Source: JADHUC01 sp964617665 (GTDB lineage Bacteria > Planctomycetota > Planctomycetia > Pirellulales > Pirellulaceae). From it: a stretch of DNA of 5,485 nt. The notes beneath the pieces were generated by a model that was not told where the DNA came from, ran no database searches, and saw nothing but the letters and a program-made list of their open reading frames with translations. The stretch covers positions 1 through 5,485 of the forward strand of contig CAZUAH010000795.1 in the NCBI GenBank assembly GCA_964617665.1, given 5' to 3'. Below are positions 1 through 5,471 of this stretch, one piece after another. A program made the position numbers and the translations under genes. Positions within the stretch are counted from its first letter, which is position 1; the number at the start of each line of letters is the position of its first letter.

Positions 1-57
1 GCCGATCGGTCGCCGCCGAATCGTAAAAGCTAGTCAGGGAACTAAACTGTTACGTTC

Positions 58-648
58 GTGCCAGAACCCTCGGCTCAATCCGATAATCCATTGGACCCGG
101 CGGCGTGGGTGGATCGTCACGGCGACGCCCTCTATCGTTACGCAGTATCCCGGCTGCGCGATCCGGACTCGGCCGAAGAAGTCGTCCAGGAGACATTCGT
201 GGCGGCCCTACGCGCCCGGGATCAATTCTCTGGCAAGGGCAGCGAGGGCGCTTGGTTGCTGGGGATCTGTAAGCGGAAGGTCATCGATCACGTTCGGCGC
301 CGCAACCGGTCCGACGCGGCATCCGGTGACGATCTTGGCCCCGATCCTTCGGAGGCCATGTTCGACGCCAAGGGAAATTGGAAGTTCGATCCGCGAATGC
401 TCCAAGGTCGTCCCGAGGCTTCGCTTGAACGCGAGGAGTTTTGGACGGCCTTTCGAGAATGCCTTGGGGGTTTGTCGCAACGTCAAGCCGACGCGTTTTC
501 CCTGCGTGAACTGGAAGGACTTTCCACCAAAGAAATCTGTAAGGAGTTGGAGATCTCCACGTCTAATTTATGGGTACTTCTTCACCGAGCCCGCCTGCAG
601 TTGACGCGGTGCATGAAGTCGTGCCTTGAAAAATGGGGAGAACGTTAG
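58..648 (+). CDS. ECF-type RNA polymerase sigma-70 family sigma factor
   Basis: This 196-aa protein is a two-domain (sigma2-sigma4) alternative sigma factor that would direct RNA polymerase to a dedicated promoter set. Region 2 spans about residues 18-84, with ALYRYAVSRLRDPDSAEEVV, then QETFVAAL, and a WLLGICKRKVIDHVRRRNR segment for -10 recognition. A linker of about 50 residues (GNWKFDP, RPEASLEREEFW) leads to region 4 at about 134-184, whose helix-turn-helix is ELEGLSTKEICKELEIS followed by NLWVLLHRARLQL. The linker and the NLWVLLHRAR motif resemble the sigma family I know as TIGR02943. The start is GTG at 58, the first possible start after an in-frame stop at 43-45; the ribosome-binding site is weak (CAGGGA at 35-40, 17 nt away), and TTG at 91 is an alternative. 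The anti-sigma gene follows after 2 nt. The function call is firm; the regulon is unknown. Confidence 0.95.
   Translation: MPEPSAQSDNPLDPAAWVDRHGDALYRYAVSRLRDPDSAEEVVQETFVAALRARDQFSGKGSEGAWLLGICKRKVIDHVRRRNRSDAASGDDLGPDPSEAMFDAKGNWKFDPRMLQGRPEASLEREEFWTAFRECLGGLSQRQADAFSLRELEGLSTKEICKELEISTSNLWVLLHRARLQLTRCMKSCLEKWGER
635..640 (+). promoter_or_regulatory. Shine-Dalgarno of the anti-sigma gene
   Basis: GGGGAG lies inside the last codons of the sigma gene, 10 nt before ATG 651. It decides the choice of ATG 651 over the in-frame ATG 633, which would sit on top of it. Confidence 0.6.
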
Positions 649-650
649 AA

Positions 651-908
651 ATGCTCCGCTGCCGCGAGATCTCGAAGCTGGTATCCGAATCGATGGATCG
701 CGACCTCCCGCTTCGCACACGTATGCAGGTCTGGATGCACTTGGCCATGTGCCGCATGTGTGCCGGTTTCGCCCGGCAAATGCGAGCCATCCGCAACGCC
801 CTCCGCGAGAATCCCGATCGGTTTGCTGCGGCCGTGGACGATCCAGGATCCAAGCTCCCCCAAGACGCGCGCGAGCGAATCACAGCCGCCCTGCGCGATG
901 CGGAGTGA
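651..908 (+). CDS. Short zinc-binding anti-sigma factor (zf-HC2-like), soluble
   Basis: This 85-aa protein probably binds and inhibits the sigma factor encoded just upstream. Cys4 and the H30-x3-C34-x2-C37 cluster (HLAMCRMC) give the Cys-His-Cys-Cys metal site of ZAS/zf-HC2 anti-sigma domains, and the preceding ISKLVSESMDRDLPL helix is typical of the short partners of this sigma family. No membrane segment is present, so it acts in the cytoplasm; the remaining 48 residues form a charged, probably helical tail. I chose ATG 651 because GGGGAG at 635-640 lies 10 nt upstream and the protein then opens MLRCRE, as expected for the family. ATG 633 is in frame but would overlap the sigma gene and destroy that spacing. 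The 2-nt gap after the sigma stop implies translational coupling. Family assignment is by motif; the redox or zinc-release response is inferred from relatives. Confidence 0.85.
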   Translation: MLRCREISKLVSESMDRDLPLRTRMQVWMHLAMCRMCAGFARQMRAIRNALRENPDRFAAAVDDPGSKLPQDARERITAALRDAE

Positions 909-1060
909 TTCTAACGGGCGTGGTTGCGGCCCGCAGACTCCCCTTCACCGTCTACTTGGCAAACGTCCTTTCCCGGTCCAGGCATTCCTTCTGAGTCGGA
1001 TAGATCGCACGTCGTGGGTTGCCGTTTTCGCTGACGCTCGTTTGCTTCCGAGGCGGCAAC
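909..1060. other. Convergent intergenic region without a clear gene
   Basis: This 152-base gap lies between the stop of the anti-sigma gene (+) and the stop of the secreted-protein gene (-). It should contain terminators for both. It holds a weak 5-bp hairpin (CGGGC 915-919 with GCCCG 929-933, 9-nt loop) and the longer-range 8-bp repeat listed separately. Neither is followed by a T-run, so no classical intrinsic terminator can be named. I see no coding signal here. Confidence 0.6.
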
Positions 1061-1061
1061 C
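1017..1061. repeat. Perfect 8-bp inverted repeat overlapping a stop codon
   Basis: GGTTGCCG at 1017-1024 is exactly complementary to CGGCAACC at 1054-1061, with a 29-nt loop. The right arm ends on the first base of the minus-strand stop codon (1061-1063). In a plus-strand transcript the stem could be extended a little by T-G and T-A pairs (1025-1027 with 1051-1053). It could help end transcripts in the convergent gap, but there is no T-tract and the loop is large, so the role is open. Confidence 0.4.
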
Positions 1062-1693
1062 TACTCCGCCACACCGCCGCGGAACTTGGCCTGATACTTG
1101 TCAAACACGGTGATAACAAGCGAGCCGGTCTCGCCCTCGATGTCCTTGATTTCAACGGCTAATGGCTTCGCGCCTGGGCCCTCGCCGCCGGTGAACTGGA
1201 CGTCGATCAGCGGCTTGGCCGCCTTGCCGAATCCGTACAGGCGATAGTCCTCTTCGGAAATCATCCGCACGGTGAGCAACATGCAGTTGGCTTCGTGCTC
1301 GTTGCCTTGGCCGTCGGTCACGGTCACGCCGTGCAGCTTGCCACGGTCGATCAACTTGCCGTCGATGATCGGCACGATGTTGGCCGTAGAGAAGTACAGC
1401 GCCAGAGGCACGCCGTCGGCGCCGGTCATGTCCGGCGTGTTCTCCTCGTCCAATCCTCTCTGCGGCACAAGGATAATTCCGCCTTCGTCCGGCACGGATA
1501 CACCGACCGCTTGAGCCGGATCGCATTCGATCTTCACCGGCAGCTTGTCGATCTTCGCAGCCGCCTTGACCAACGCCTCACCGAAGGCCTTCGCCATATC
1601 CGCCGGCACCGGCTCGACATCCTGAGCCACTGCCGACGACACGGTCATGGCCAACGCAACAGCGACACATACACCCAAGCAAAACCTCGCCAT
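1061..1693 (-). CDS. Secreted protein of unknown function (Sec signal peptide)
   Basis: This 210-aa protein has a clear Sec signal peptide: MARFCLGV, a hydrophobic stretch to about residue 20, and a probable signal peptidase I site after AVA (residues 21-23), so the mature form starts near QDVEPVP. There is no lipobox. The mature part of about 187 residues is mixed alpha/beta in appearance: an N-terminal helix (DMAKAFGEALVKAAAKI), then strand-rich segments such as GGIILVPQRG and LALYFSTANIVPIIDGK. Two cysteines, C57 and C137, could form a disulfide. I do not recognise a domain. ATG 1693 is preceded by AAGGAG at 1701-1706, 7 nt upstream, and leads directly into the signal peptide; the frame stays open upstream to 1867 but that extension looks non-coding. 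The gene stands alone, converging on the sigma operon. It acts in the cell envelope or outside; nothing more specific can be claimed. Confidence 0.85.
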   Translation of the reverse strand: MARFCLGVCVAVALAMTVSSAVAQDVEPVPADMAKAFGEALVKAAAKIDKLPVKIECDPAQAVGVSVPDEGGIILVPQRGLDEENTPDMTGADGVPLALYFSTANIVPIIDGKLIDRGKLHGVTVTDGQGNEHEANCMLLTVRMISEEDYRLYGFGKAAKPLIDVQFTGGEGPGAKPLAVEIKDIEGETGSLVITVFDKYQAKFRGGVAE

Positions 1694-1700
1694 CGAATCA

Positions 1701-1706
1701 CTCCTT
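1701..1706 (-). promoter_or_regulatory. Shine-Dalgarno of the secreted-protein gene
   Basis: Read on the minus strand this is AAGGAG, 7 nt before ATG 1693. It fixes the start at the signal peptide and argues against the upstream in-frame ATG at 1867. Confidence 0.8.
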
Positions 1707-1923
1707 CCAAAGTTGCGATACACTACAAGAACCGAACCCGGCAACTGTGCCACGTTCCCTGGTTTGATGATAGCGGCTCCATGATGGGACTTCCACCAAC
1801 ATCGAATCGTCATCCTGTCATTCCTTTGCCTTGTGGCCCTATATCCTCGCAGGCTTCCATTCAGCACACAAATTGGCCGGAACGCGTTAGGGCCATCGGA
1901 ACAGTAAGTGGCGGCGAATCACC

Positions 1924-1979
1924 GTGGCGTAAGCTTCCAGCTTGCGTTTCCGGCCTCGCAAGCTGGAGGCTTACACCAC
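1924..1979. repeat. REP-like imperfect palindrome, 23-nt arms
   Basis: The left arm 1924-1946 (begins GTGGCGTAAGC, ends CAGCTTGCG) and right arm 1957-1979 (begins CGCAAGCTGG, ends TTACACCAC) are complementary at 21 of 23 positions around a 10-nt loop (1947-1956). The two exceptions are 1928/1975 and 1935/1968; one of them is a G-U pair in either transcript orientation. It lies wholly in non-coding DNA. It resembles the intergenic AAGCTTCCAGCTTG-type palindromes that I associate with planctomycete genomes; this family link is from memory. It may act as a mobile REP element or a transcript-end structure for the hydrolase. Confidence 0.75.
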
Positions 1980-2022
1980 TAAATTGCTCCGAAGGTGCTC
2001 AGCGTTCGGTTTGTGCCACCAT

Positions 2023-2048
2023 ATGGGCAACCATGGGGTAGTGCCCAT
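2023..2048. repeat. Perfect 7-bp hairpin downstream of the hydrolase gene
   Basis: ATGGGCA at 2023-2029 pairs exactly with TGCCCAT at 2042-2048 around a 12-nt loop that contains CCATGG. On the minus strand it begins 36 nt after the hydrolase stop codon, so it may shape the 3' end of that transcript. No T-run follows in either orientation, so it is not called a terminator. Confidence 0.4.
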
Positions 2049-2084
2049 CGGCTGATGAATAGTCTGGGTGAGGCCTGCATGCAA

Positions 2085-2939
2085 CTACGACTCGCAGCCG
2101 TCACGCGAGAACTTCACGATTTCATCAATCGCCTGAGCCAATTCGGGTATCTCACGCACGTCGGGCGGGGGCGGGTTGGGGGCGTTGAATACGTGGTTAC
2201 AGTTTTTGATTCTGGCGACAAGAGGATTCGCAGCGGCGTCGGCTATCGACGCCGCGCACCGGACGTTGACGGTTTCATCGTTCTCGCCGTGAACCACAAG
2301 CAGCGGGCACTCGATCTTGCTCACGTGGTCCAGCACATTGTGGGCGTCGGGGTCTGCTTCTTGTTCCGTCAGCCACCGCAATCCGATTCGTAGCATCTGT
2401 CTCGTGCGTGCGGAAGGTGATTCAAGATAGCCTCTGCGGCGAAGCTCCTCTTTCTCGGCGTCGGACATGCCGCACGCGGAATCAGGTGAGCCGGCAGTGA
2501 CAATGCCCGCGGGTTTGGGAAGTTGTGATCCTGCGGTTTGCCGCCCGGCGAAGAGTATCGCGCTAACGCCCCCCCGCGAGTGTCCCAAGAGCACGTATGG
2601 CAACCCGGTGCCTGCAAGTTGTCCGCGGGTAATCGCCTCGACGATGCATTGGATGTCGAAGACTTGCTTGTTCCAAGTATCAAATTCAAACAGATCGGGC
2701 CGTTCGAAGGCGTCTGGATTCGCGGTCATGCCGCTGTGGCTGAAGTTAAACGCATGAGCCACCAAACCCGCTCGGCAAAGCGCCGCCGCGAACGCGGGAA
2801 TCATGCGAAAGTCCTTGTATCCTTTGAAGCCATGCGCGACGATCGCACAGCCAATCGGAGCATCGTCCGGTTCGTATGCCGTCCCAAAGATCGTCTGCGA
2901 TTCAGCCCCACGGATTTCCCAGTCGGTCGTTTGCGACAT
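2085..2939 (-). CDS. Alpha/beta hydrolase, serine-esterase/peptidase type
   Basis: This 284-aa protein is a complete alpha/beta-fold hydrolase. The oxyanion-side HGFKGYKD motif is at 36-43, the nucleophile elbow GHSRGG at 119-124 gives Ser121, the acid is Asp221 in VVHGENDETV, and the base is His249 in KNCNHVF. A short lid region with a helix (about 155-200) lies between the elbow and the acid. No signal peptide or membrane segment is visible, so it is cytoplasmic. The pattern fits the broad Hydrolase_4/S33-like or dienelactone-hydrolase-like group that cleaves esters or small acyl compounds; the substrate cannot be read from sequence. The start ATG 2939 is preceded only by a weak GAG just upstream, yet the N-terminus MSQTTDWEIRGAE leads naturally into the first strands. 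Neighbours give no pathway; the large palindrome upstream separates it from the oxidoreductase. Confidence 0.92.
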   Translation of the reverse strand: MSQTTDWEIRGAESQTIFGTAYEPDDAPIGCAIVAHGFKGYKDFRMIPAFAAALCRAGLVAHAFNFSHSGMTANPDAFERPDLFEFDTWNKQVFDIQCIVEAITRGQLAGTGLPYVLLGHSRGGVSAILFAGRQTAGSQLPKPAGIVTAGSPDSACGMSDAEKEELRRRGYLESPSARTRQMLRIGLRWLTEQEADPDAHNVLDHVSKIECPLLVVHGENDETVNVRCAASIADAAANPLVARIKNCNHVFNAPNPPPPDVREIPELAQAIDEIVKFSRDGCES

Positions 2940-2976
2940 CTCTAATGCATTGCCCCATCAATGGGCCCAGGTCGGG

Positions 2977-3041
2977 TAGGGCTCGTTCCTACCGGCCGGG
3001 CGTTTGATTGTCATTCGATCGGCCGGTGGGAACCGGCCCTG
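2977..3041. repeat. Large imperfect palindrome between hydrolase and oxidoreductase
   Basis: The arms 2977-3002 and 3016-3041 face each other around a 13-nt loop (3003-3015). Of 26 facing positions, 20 are Watson-Crick, 4 would be G-U in a plus-strand RNA (2977, 2983, 2990, 2999) and 2 are mismatches. Core words are TTCCTACCGGCC on the left and GGCCGGTGGGAA on the right. It starts 13 nt beyond the oxidoreductase stop and could end that transcript, but there is no T-run and pairing is better in the plus-strand orientation, where no gene lies. It does not match the palindrome at 1924-1979. Confidence 0.7.
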
Positions 3042-3053
3042 CGCCTTCTGCCT

Positions 3054-4436
3054 TCAAAACTCCCGTTTTGTATTGAGCCCCGGCATGGGGATCGGATACT
3101 TGCCGTCAGCATCGGCCAACAGCGGGGCGGGAGAGTCCATCGCGAGCTTGTCGACGTTGGGGGCGAACTCATGGTCGCTGTTCAGAATCTCGTCGAATGT
3201 GACCGTCTTGCCGGTGTGCGCGGCCATTCGGCCCATGGACGTCACCAAACTGGCCTCGGCACCTCGTTTCGCTTCGTTGTAAGGCCTGTCCAGACGGACC
3301 GCCTCGATCAAGTCTTGCCACTCCGACTGTTTGTTGTGGGGTGCGGGTTGGGGGAAAGCCCAAACAGGATCGGTGTTCTTTATGTCGTGCGTGTTGTGGA
3401 TGCGGATTCCTCGCGGACCGTGACCCGATGCCGAGATGACGCCCACGCCCTTGGTGCCGTGGGCGTAGCTGGCAAACCCTCGATCGGCGCCGCTCATGTT
3501 CCTGCCGTAGTAGAACAGCTTGGTGCCGTCCGGATAGGTGTATTCGACCGAGTACGTGTCGAGGTTTTGGTCGACCGACTCGCCCCGGTAGTGGCGACCG
3601 CCCAATGCTTGGGCCTCAACCGGCCAGTCGCCCTTCATCCACGAGCACTCGTCGATCTGGTGAATGTAGTAGTCGCTGAACACGCCACCCGAAGCCCAGA
3701 GGAAGCTGTGGAACCGCCTGACCTGGTATAGCAACTCGCTCAAGTCCCGCTGATCGTCGGCAGTGCGAGGGGGCGCGTACGCGTTTGTCGACTGCGAGCC
3801 CAATCGATAAGCTCTCATAGAAATGATGTCGCCGATCTGGCCCGATTCGATCCGATCCTTCAGCGCCATCCGGGCCCGGCAATGGCGGATCATCAGGCCG
3901 ACGCCCACCTTCAGGTTTTTCTTGTCGGCCTCCCCGGCCAGTTCGATCATCCTACGAGTGGTTGGCCCGTCAACGGTTACCGGCTTCTCCATGAAGACGT
4001 TGATGCCTTTTTGAATGGCGTAGCCGAAATGGACCCAACGGAACGCCGGCGGCGTGGCGAAGATCACGACATCGCCCGGGTTAAGGCAATCGACCGCCTT
4101 CTTGTATCCGTCGAAGCCAACGAACTTGCGATCCTCGGGCACGTCGACATCGTCGGGAAACAGCTTCATCAGGTTCGTATAGCTGCTTGAGAGGCGTCTT
4201 TCGAAAACGTCGGCCATGGCCACCAGTTTCACCGGACCGGTCTCGGCATTGATCGCGTCCTTCACCGCGCCGGTACCCCGGCCGCCGCACCCAACCAGCG
4301 CCAGTTGGATCGTGTTGTTCTCCGCGGCGTGGACGTGCGGAACCGCGGCGCTGACCAGCGCCGAAGCGGCGGCAATTCGGCCGGTATTCTTCAAGAATCC
4401 GCGACGCGACGTGGTGCAATTGGAGTTTTCGCTCAT
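3054..4436 (-). CDS. Tat-exported Gfo/Idh/MocA family oxidoreductase
   Basis: This 460-aa protein is an NAD(P)-dependent sugar or sugar-acid-type dehydrogenase exported in folded form. The twin-arginine signal is SRRGFLK (10-16) with an alanine-rich stretch ending VHAAE near residue 39. A Rossmann nucleotide-binding fold follows: LALVGCGGRGTGAV (45-58), the second strand LVAMADVF (71-78), and the EKP motif at 150-152 with catalytic-type Lys151. The second domain holds GGVFSDYYIHQIDECSW (250-266), giving the D255/H259/D262 arrangement typical of the family. Length and layout match the planctomycete Tat-type subgroup, which is greatly expanded in these bacteria. ATG 4436 has AGGAG at 4447-4451, 10 nt upstream, and places the Tat motif correctly. 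It appears monocistronic, with hairpins downstream. The substrate is unknown; a role in polysaccharide or inositol-like sugar use is inference from the family. Confidence 0.95.
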   Translation of the reverse strand: MSENSNCTTSRRGFLKNTGRIAAASALVSAAVPHVHAAENNTIQLALVGCGGRGTGAVKDAINAETGPVKLVAMADVFERRLSSSYTNLMKLFPDDVDVPEDRKFVGFDGYKKAVDCLNPGDVVIFATPPAFRWVHFGYAIQKGINVFMEKPVTVDGPTTRRMIELAGEADKKNLKVGVGLMIRHCRARMALKDRIESGQIGDIISMRAYRLGSQSTNAYAPPRTADDQRDLSELLYQVRRFHSFLWASGGVFSDYYIHQIDECSWMKGDWPVEAQALGGRHYRGESVDQNLDTYSVEYTYPDGTKLFYYGRNMSGADRGFASYAHGTKGVGVISASGHGPRGIRIHNTHDIKNTDPVWAFPQPAPHNKQSEWQDLIEAVRLDRPYNEAKRGAEASLVTSMGRMAAHTGKTVTFDEILNSDHEFAPNVDKLAMDSPAPLLADADGKYPIPMPGLNTKREF

Positions 4437-4446
4437 GACGTATTTT

Positions 4447-4451
4447 CTCCT
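4447..4451 (-). promoter_or_regulatory. Shine-Dalgarno of the oxidoreductase gene
   Basis: AGGAG on the minus strand, within TAGGAGAA, sits 10 nt before ATG 4436 and confirms that start. Confidence 0.75.
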
Positions 4452-4537
4452 AGAAACTGGTGTTCAGTCGGGAAGCTCAGACTACATAACCCACTTGCGG
4501 TGCACCCGAAAACGATTCAGGTCCCTTAGTAGTCGCC

Positions 4538-4546
4538 ATTGTAACA
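4538..4546 (-). promoter_or_regulatory. Candidate extended -10 promoter for the oxidoreductase
   Basis: Read on the minus strand this is TGTTACAAT: a TG-N element directly followed by TACAAT, 5 of 6 to the sigma-70 -10 consensus. It would start RNA near 4531 and give a leader of about 95 nt. There is no good -35, as allowed for extended -10 promoters. Motif evidence only. Confidence 0.3.
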
Positions 4547-4666
4547 TCGCCCGCCACGCGCCGCGCCCAGCACTCGAACAGATTTCTCGGCCGTTGTGTG
4601 CGGTTTCGGCCGTTTCTCGGCGCAATCTGCCGAACCACACGTTTTCGCCGAACGCATAGACATCGT

Positions 4667-4695
4667 TTCGCAGAATCTTCGAGAGCGGCTATATG
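4667..4695 (+). promoter_or_regulatory. Candidate sigma-70 promoter for the radical SAM transcript
   Basis: TTCGCA (4667-4672, 4 of 6 to TTGACA) and TATATG (4690-4695, 4 of 6 to TATAAT) are separated by 17 nt, the optimal spacing. Transcription would begin near 4702, right at the inverted-repeat cluster, leaving a leader of about 170 nt before ATG 4872. Matches this good arise by chance, so this is tentative. Confidence 0.3.
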
Positions 4696-4698
4696 TTT

Positions 4699-4775
4699 GG
4701 CAGGCTCATCTCGCAAACGCCTGCCGGGAAGGCCGGCGACTCTTGGAGCCGCAAAAAGAACTGAGATGACTAGCC
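4699..4775 (+). other. Cluster of overlapping, mutually exclusive inverted repeats in the leader
   Basis: Three pairings share bases. (1) GGCAGGC 4699-4705 with GCCTGCC 4719-4725, 7 bp, 13-nt loop. (2) GGCTCATCTC 4703-4712 with GAGATG 4763-4768 plus AGCC 4772-4775, 10 bp with a 3-nt bulge. (3) CGCC/GCC 4718-4725 with GGC/GGCG 4731-4738, 7 bp with one internal mismatch and a GGGAA loop. Fold 1 excludes folds 2 and 3, while 2 and 3 can coexist as a long stem enclosing a small hairpin. This is what an RNA switch or attenuator could look like, but I cannot match it to a known riboswitch class. Confidence 0.35.
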
Positions 4776-4779
4776 CTGA

Positions 4780-4875
4780 AGAAGCCATACTCCGCGTTAC
4801 CAATTGGCGCAGTACTACAATCCTGGGCAAAGAACGGTTGCCGTGTACGAAAAGGACGGGAGTGACCGGTCATGA
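4780..4875 (+). other. Short coding-like frame ending in ATGA overlap with the radical SAM start
   Basis: This frame is open from the stop at 4777-4779 to TGA 4873-4875, which overlaps ATG 4872 as ATGA, a hallmark of coupled genes. Its translation contains LAQYYNPGQRTVAVYEKDG and looks more protein-like than the other two frames. No ATG or GTG start in frame has a ribosome-binding site; TTG 4804 would give 23 residues. It may be the remnant 3' end of a former upstream gene, a coupling leader peptide, or chance. Confidence 0.25.
4858..4862 (+). promoter_or_regulatory. Shine-Dalgarno of the radical SAM gene
   Basis: GGGAG lies 9 nt before ATG 4872 and supports that start. Confidence 0.6.
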
Positions 4876-5471
4876 AACCCATAACATGGGGCATCAAGTA
4901 CGTACTGCGTCACCATCTGTCCAGCAGACGCGTCCCACTCATTTGCGGCCTGGTATTAACTAACCGCTGCAACCTTCACTGCCGGCACTGTCGGATAGCC
5001 AACCGCGGCGATAGGCATCTGGGCTACCAGGAAATCACCGGGGTCATTGACTCGTTCTACCAAGAGGGAGGCCGATGCCTTTATCTGCAGGGCGGCGAAC
5101 CGCTTCTCTGGCGCGACAGAGAATACGGTATCGAGGATGTCGTTGAATGTGCTCATGAAGCCGGCTTCTTCACCGTCGTCATATACACCAACGGCACGCT
5201 CTCGATCCAAACATCCGCAGACACGGTGTTTGTTAGTGTGGATGGACTCCAAGAAACCCACGACGAGCTGCGAGGGGCTTCGTTTGCGAGGATCATGGAC
5301 AACATTCGGAAGTCTGCGAATCCATCTGTCTTCATTAACTTCACGATCAACAACCGCAACAAGGATGAGGTGGAGGGCTTTCTTTCGTATGTCCACGGTG
5401 TGAAGCAAGTACGAGGTACATTCTTCTACTTTTCCGGCGGCGCACTCTGCGAGCGCGTGGCCATGAAGTAG
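4872..5471 (+). CDS. Radical SAM protein, apparently truncated at the C-terminus
   Basis: This 199-aa protein carries the radical SAM cluster-binding motif C33-x3-C37-x2-C40 (LTNRCNLHCRHCRIANR), which would hold a [4Fe-4S] cluster and cleave S-adenosylmethionine to a 5'-deoxyadenosyl radical. GGEPLLW at 74-80 is the SAM-binding GGEP motif. Six candidate strands of the partial TIM barrel can be followed: LICGLVLT, RCLYLQGGE, TVVIYTNGT, TVFVSVDG, SVFINFTIN and VRGTFFYF. The protein ends 12 residues after strand six (SGGALCERVAMK), so it has no C-terminal domain or SPASM-type cysteines; relatives are usually about 300 residues or more. GGGAG at 4858-4862 supports the start. The stop is real in the given sequence, but a frameshift, a rearrangement or an assembly junction near 5430 is likely. 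Substrate unknown; it may be an inactive remnant. Confidence 0.85.
   Translation: MKPITWGIKYVLRHHLSSRRVPLICGLVLTNRCNLHCRHCRIANRGDRHLGYQEITGVIDSFYQEGGRCLYLQGGEPLLWRDREYGIEDVVECAHEAGFFTVVIYTNGTLSIQTSADTVFVSVDGLQETHDELRGASFARIMDNIRKSANPSVFINFTINNRNKDEVEGFLSYVHGVKQVRGTFFYFSGGALCERVAMK

Larger units (their letters stand above)
1694..2084. other. 391-base non-coding stretch with two palindromes
   Basis: This spacer lies between the secreted-protein start and the hydrolase stop. Both flanking genes are on the minus strand, so it must hold the 3' end of the hydrolase transcript and the promoter of the secreted-protein gene. It contains the ribosome-binding site at 1701-1706, the large palindrome at 1924-1979 and a hairpin at 2023-2048. 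A weak minus-strand promoter can be drawn (TTGCCG, 18 nt, TATCGC, roughly 1715-1750) but matches consensus poorly. Open frames crossing the region lack a ribosome-binding site and protein-like composition. Confidence 0.6.
4437..4871. other. 435-base divergent intergenic region
   Basis: This stretch lies between the start codons of the oxidoreductase (-) and the radical SAM gene (+) and must carry both promoters. The left part holds the minus-strand ribosome-binding site and an extended -10 candidate. From about 4550 to 4665 I see nothing identifiable. From 4667 onward lie a plus-strand promoter candidate, a cluster of overlapping inverted repeats (4699-4775), a short coding-like frame (4780-4875) and the radical SAM ribosome-binding site. 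A longer open frame at 4598-4963 has arginine-rich, shadow-like composition and is not called. Confidence 0.6.

Noticed and set aside
37..60. GGGAACT at 37-43 as the -35 of a self-controlled ECF promoter in front of the sigma gene
   Set aside because: With the usual 15-17 nt spacing, the -10 would fall at or beyond the GTG start, and no CGTC-like element is present there.
915..933. Hairpin CGGGC/GCCCG as terminator of the sigma operon
   Set aside because: Only 5 bp with a 9-nt loop and no T-run after it.
1694..1867. N-terminal extension of the secreted-protein gene to ATG 1867
   Set aside because: The strong ribosome-binding site at 1701-1706 and the signal peptide beginning at ATG 1693 mark the true start; the extension is basic, low in coding character and would bury the signal peptide.
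1295..2041. Long plus-strand open frame of 248 codons
   Set aside because: It is largely antisense to the secreted-protein gene, rich in His, Arg and Gln, and has no ribosome-binding site.
2961..3731. Long plus-strand open frame of 256 codons
   Set aside because: It is antisense to the oxidoreductase and runs through the palindrome; its valine/arginine-rich composition is a codon shadow.
4711..4762. c-di-GMP-I (GEMM)-like CGCAAAC start
   Set aside because: The diagnostic GGGACGCAAAGCC segment and the following CUAA are absent.
4706..4830. TPP-riboswitch-like words (CTGAGA followed by CCCTGAA and a CCAATTGGCGCAG segment)
   Set aside because: The conserved GGGGUGC arm, CCTGATC and the UAAU-CCAGCGUAGGGAA block are missing or in the wrong order.
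4598..4963. Plus-strand frame of 121 codons overlapping the radical SAM start
   Set aside because: Arginine/threonine-rich, overlaps the radical SAM gene by 92 bases, and no ribosome-binding site is seen; an internal ATG at 4766 lies inside the inverted-repeat cluster.
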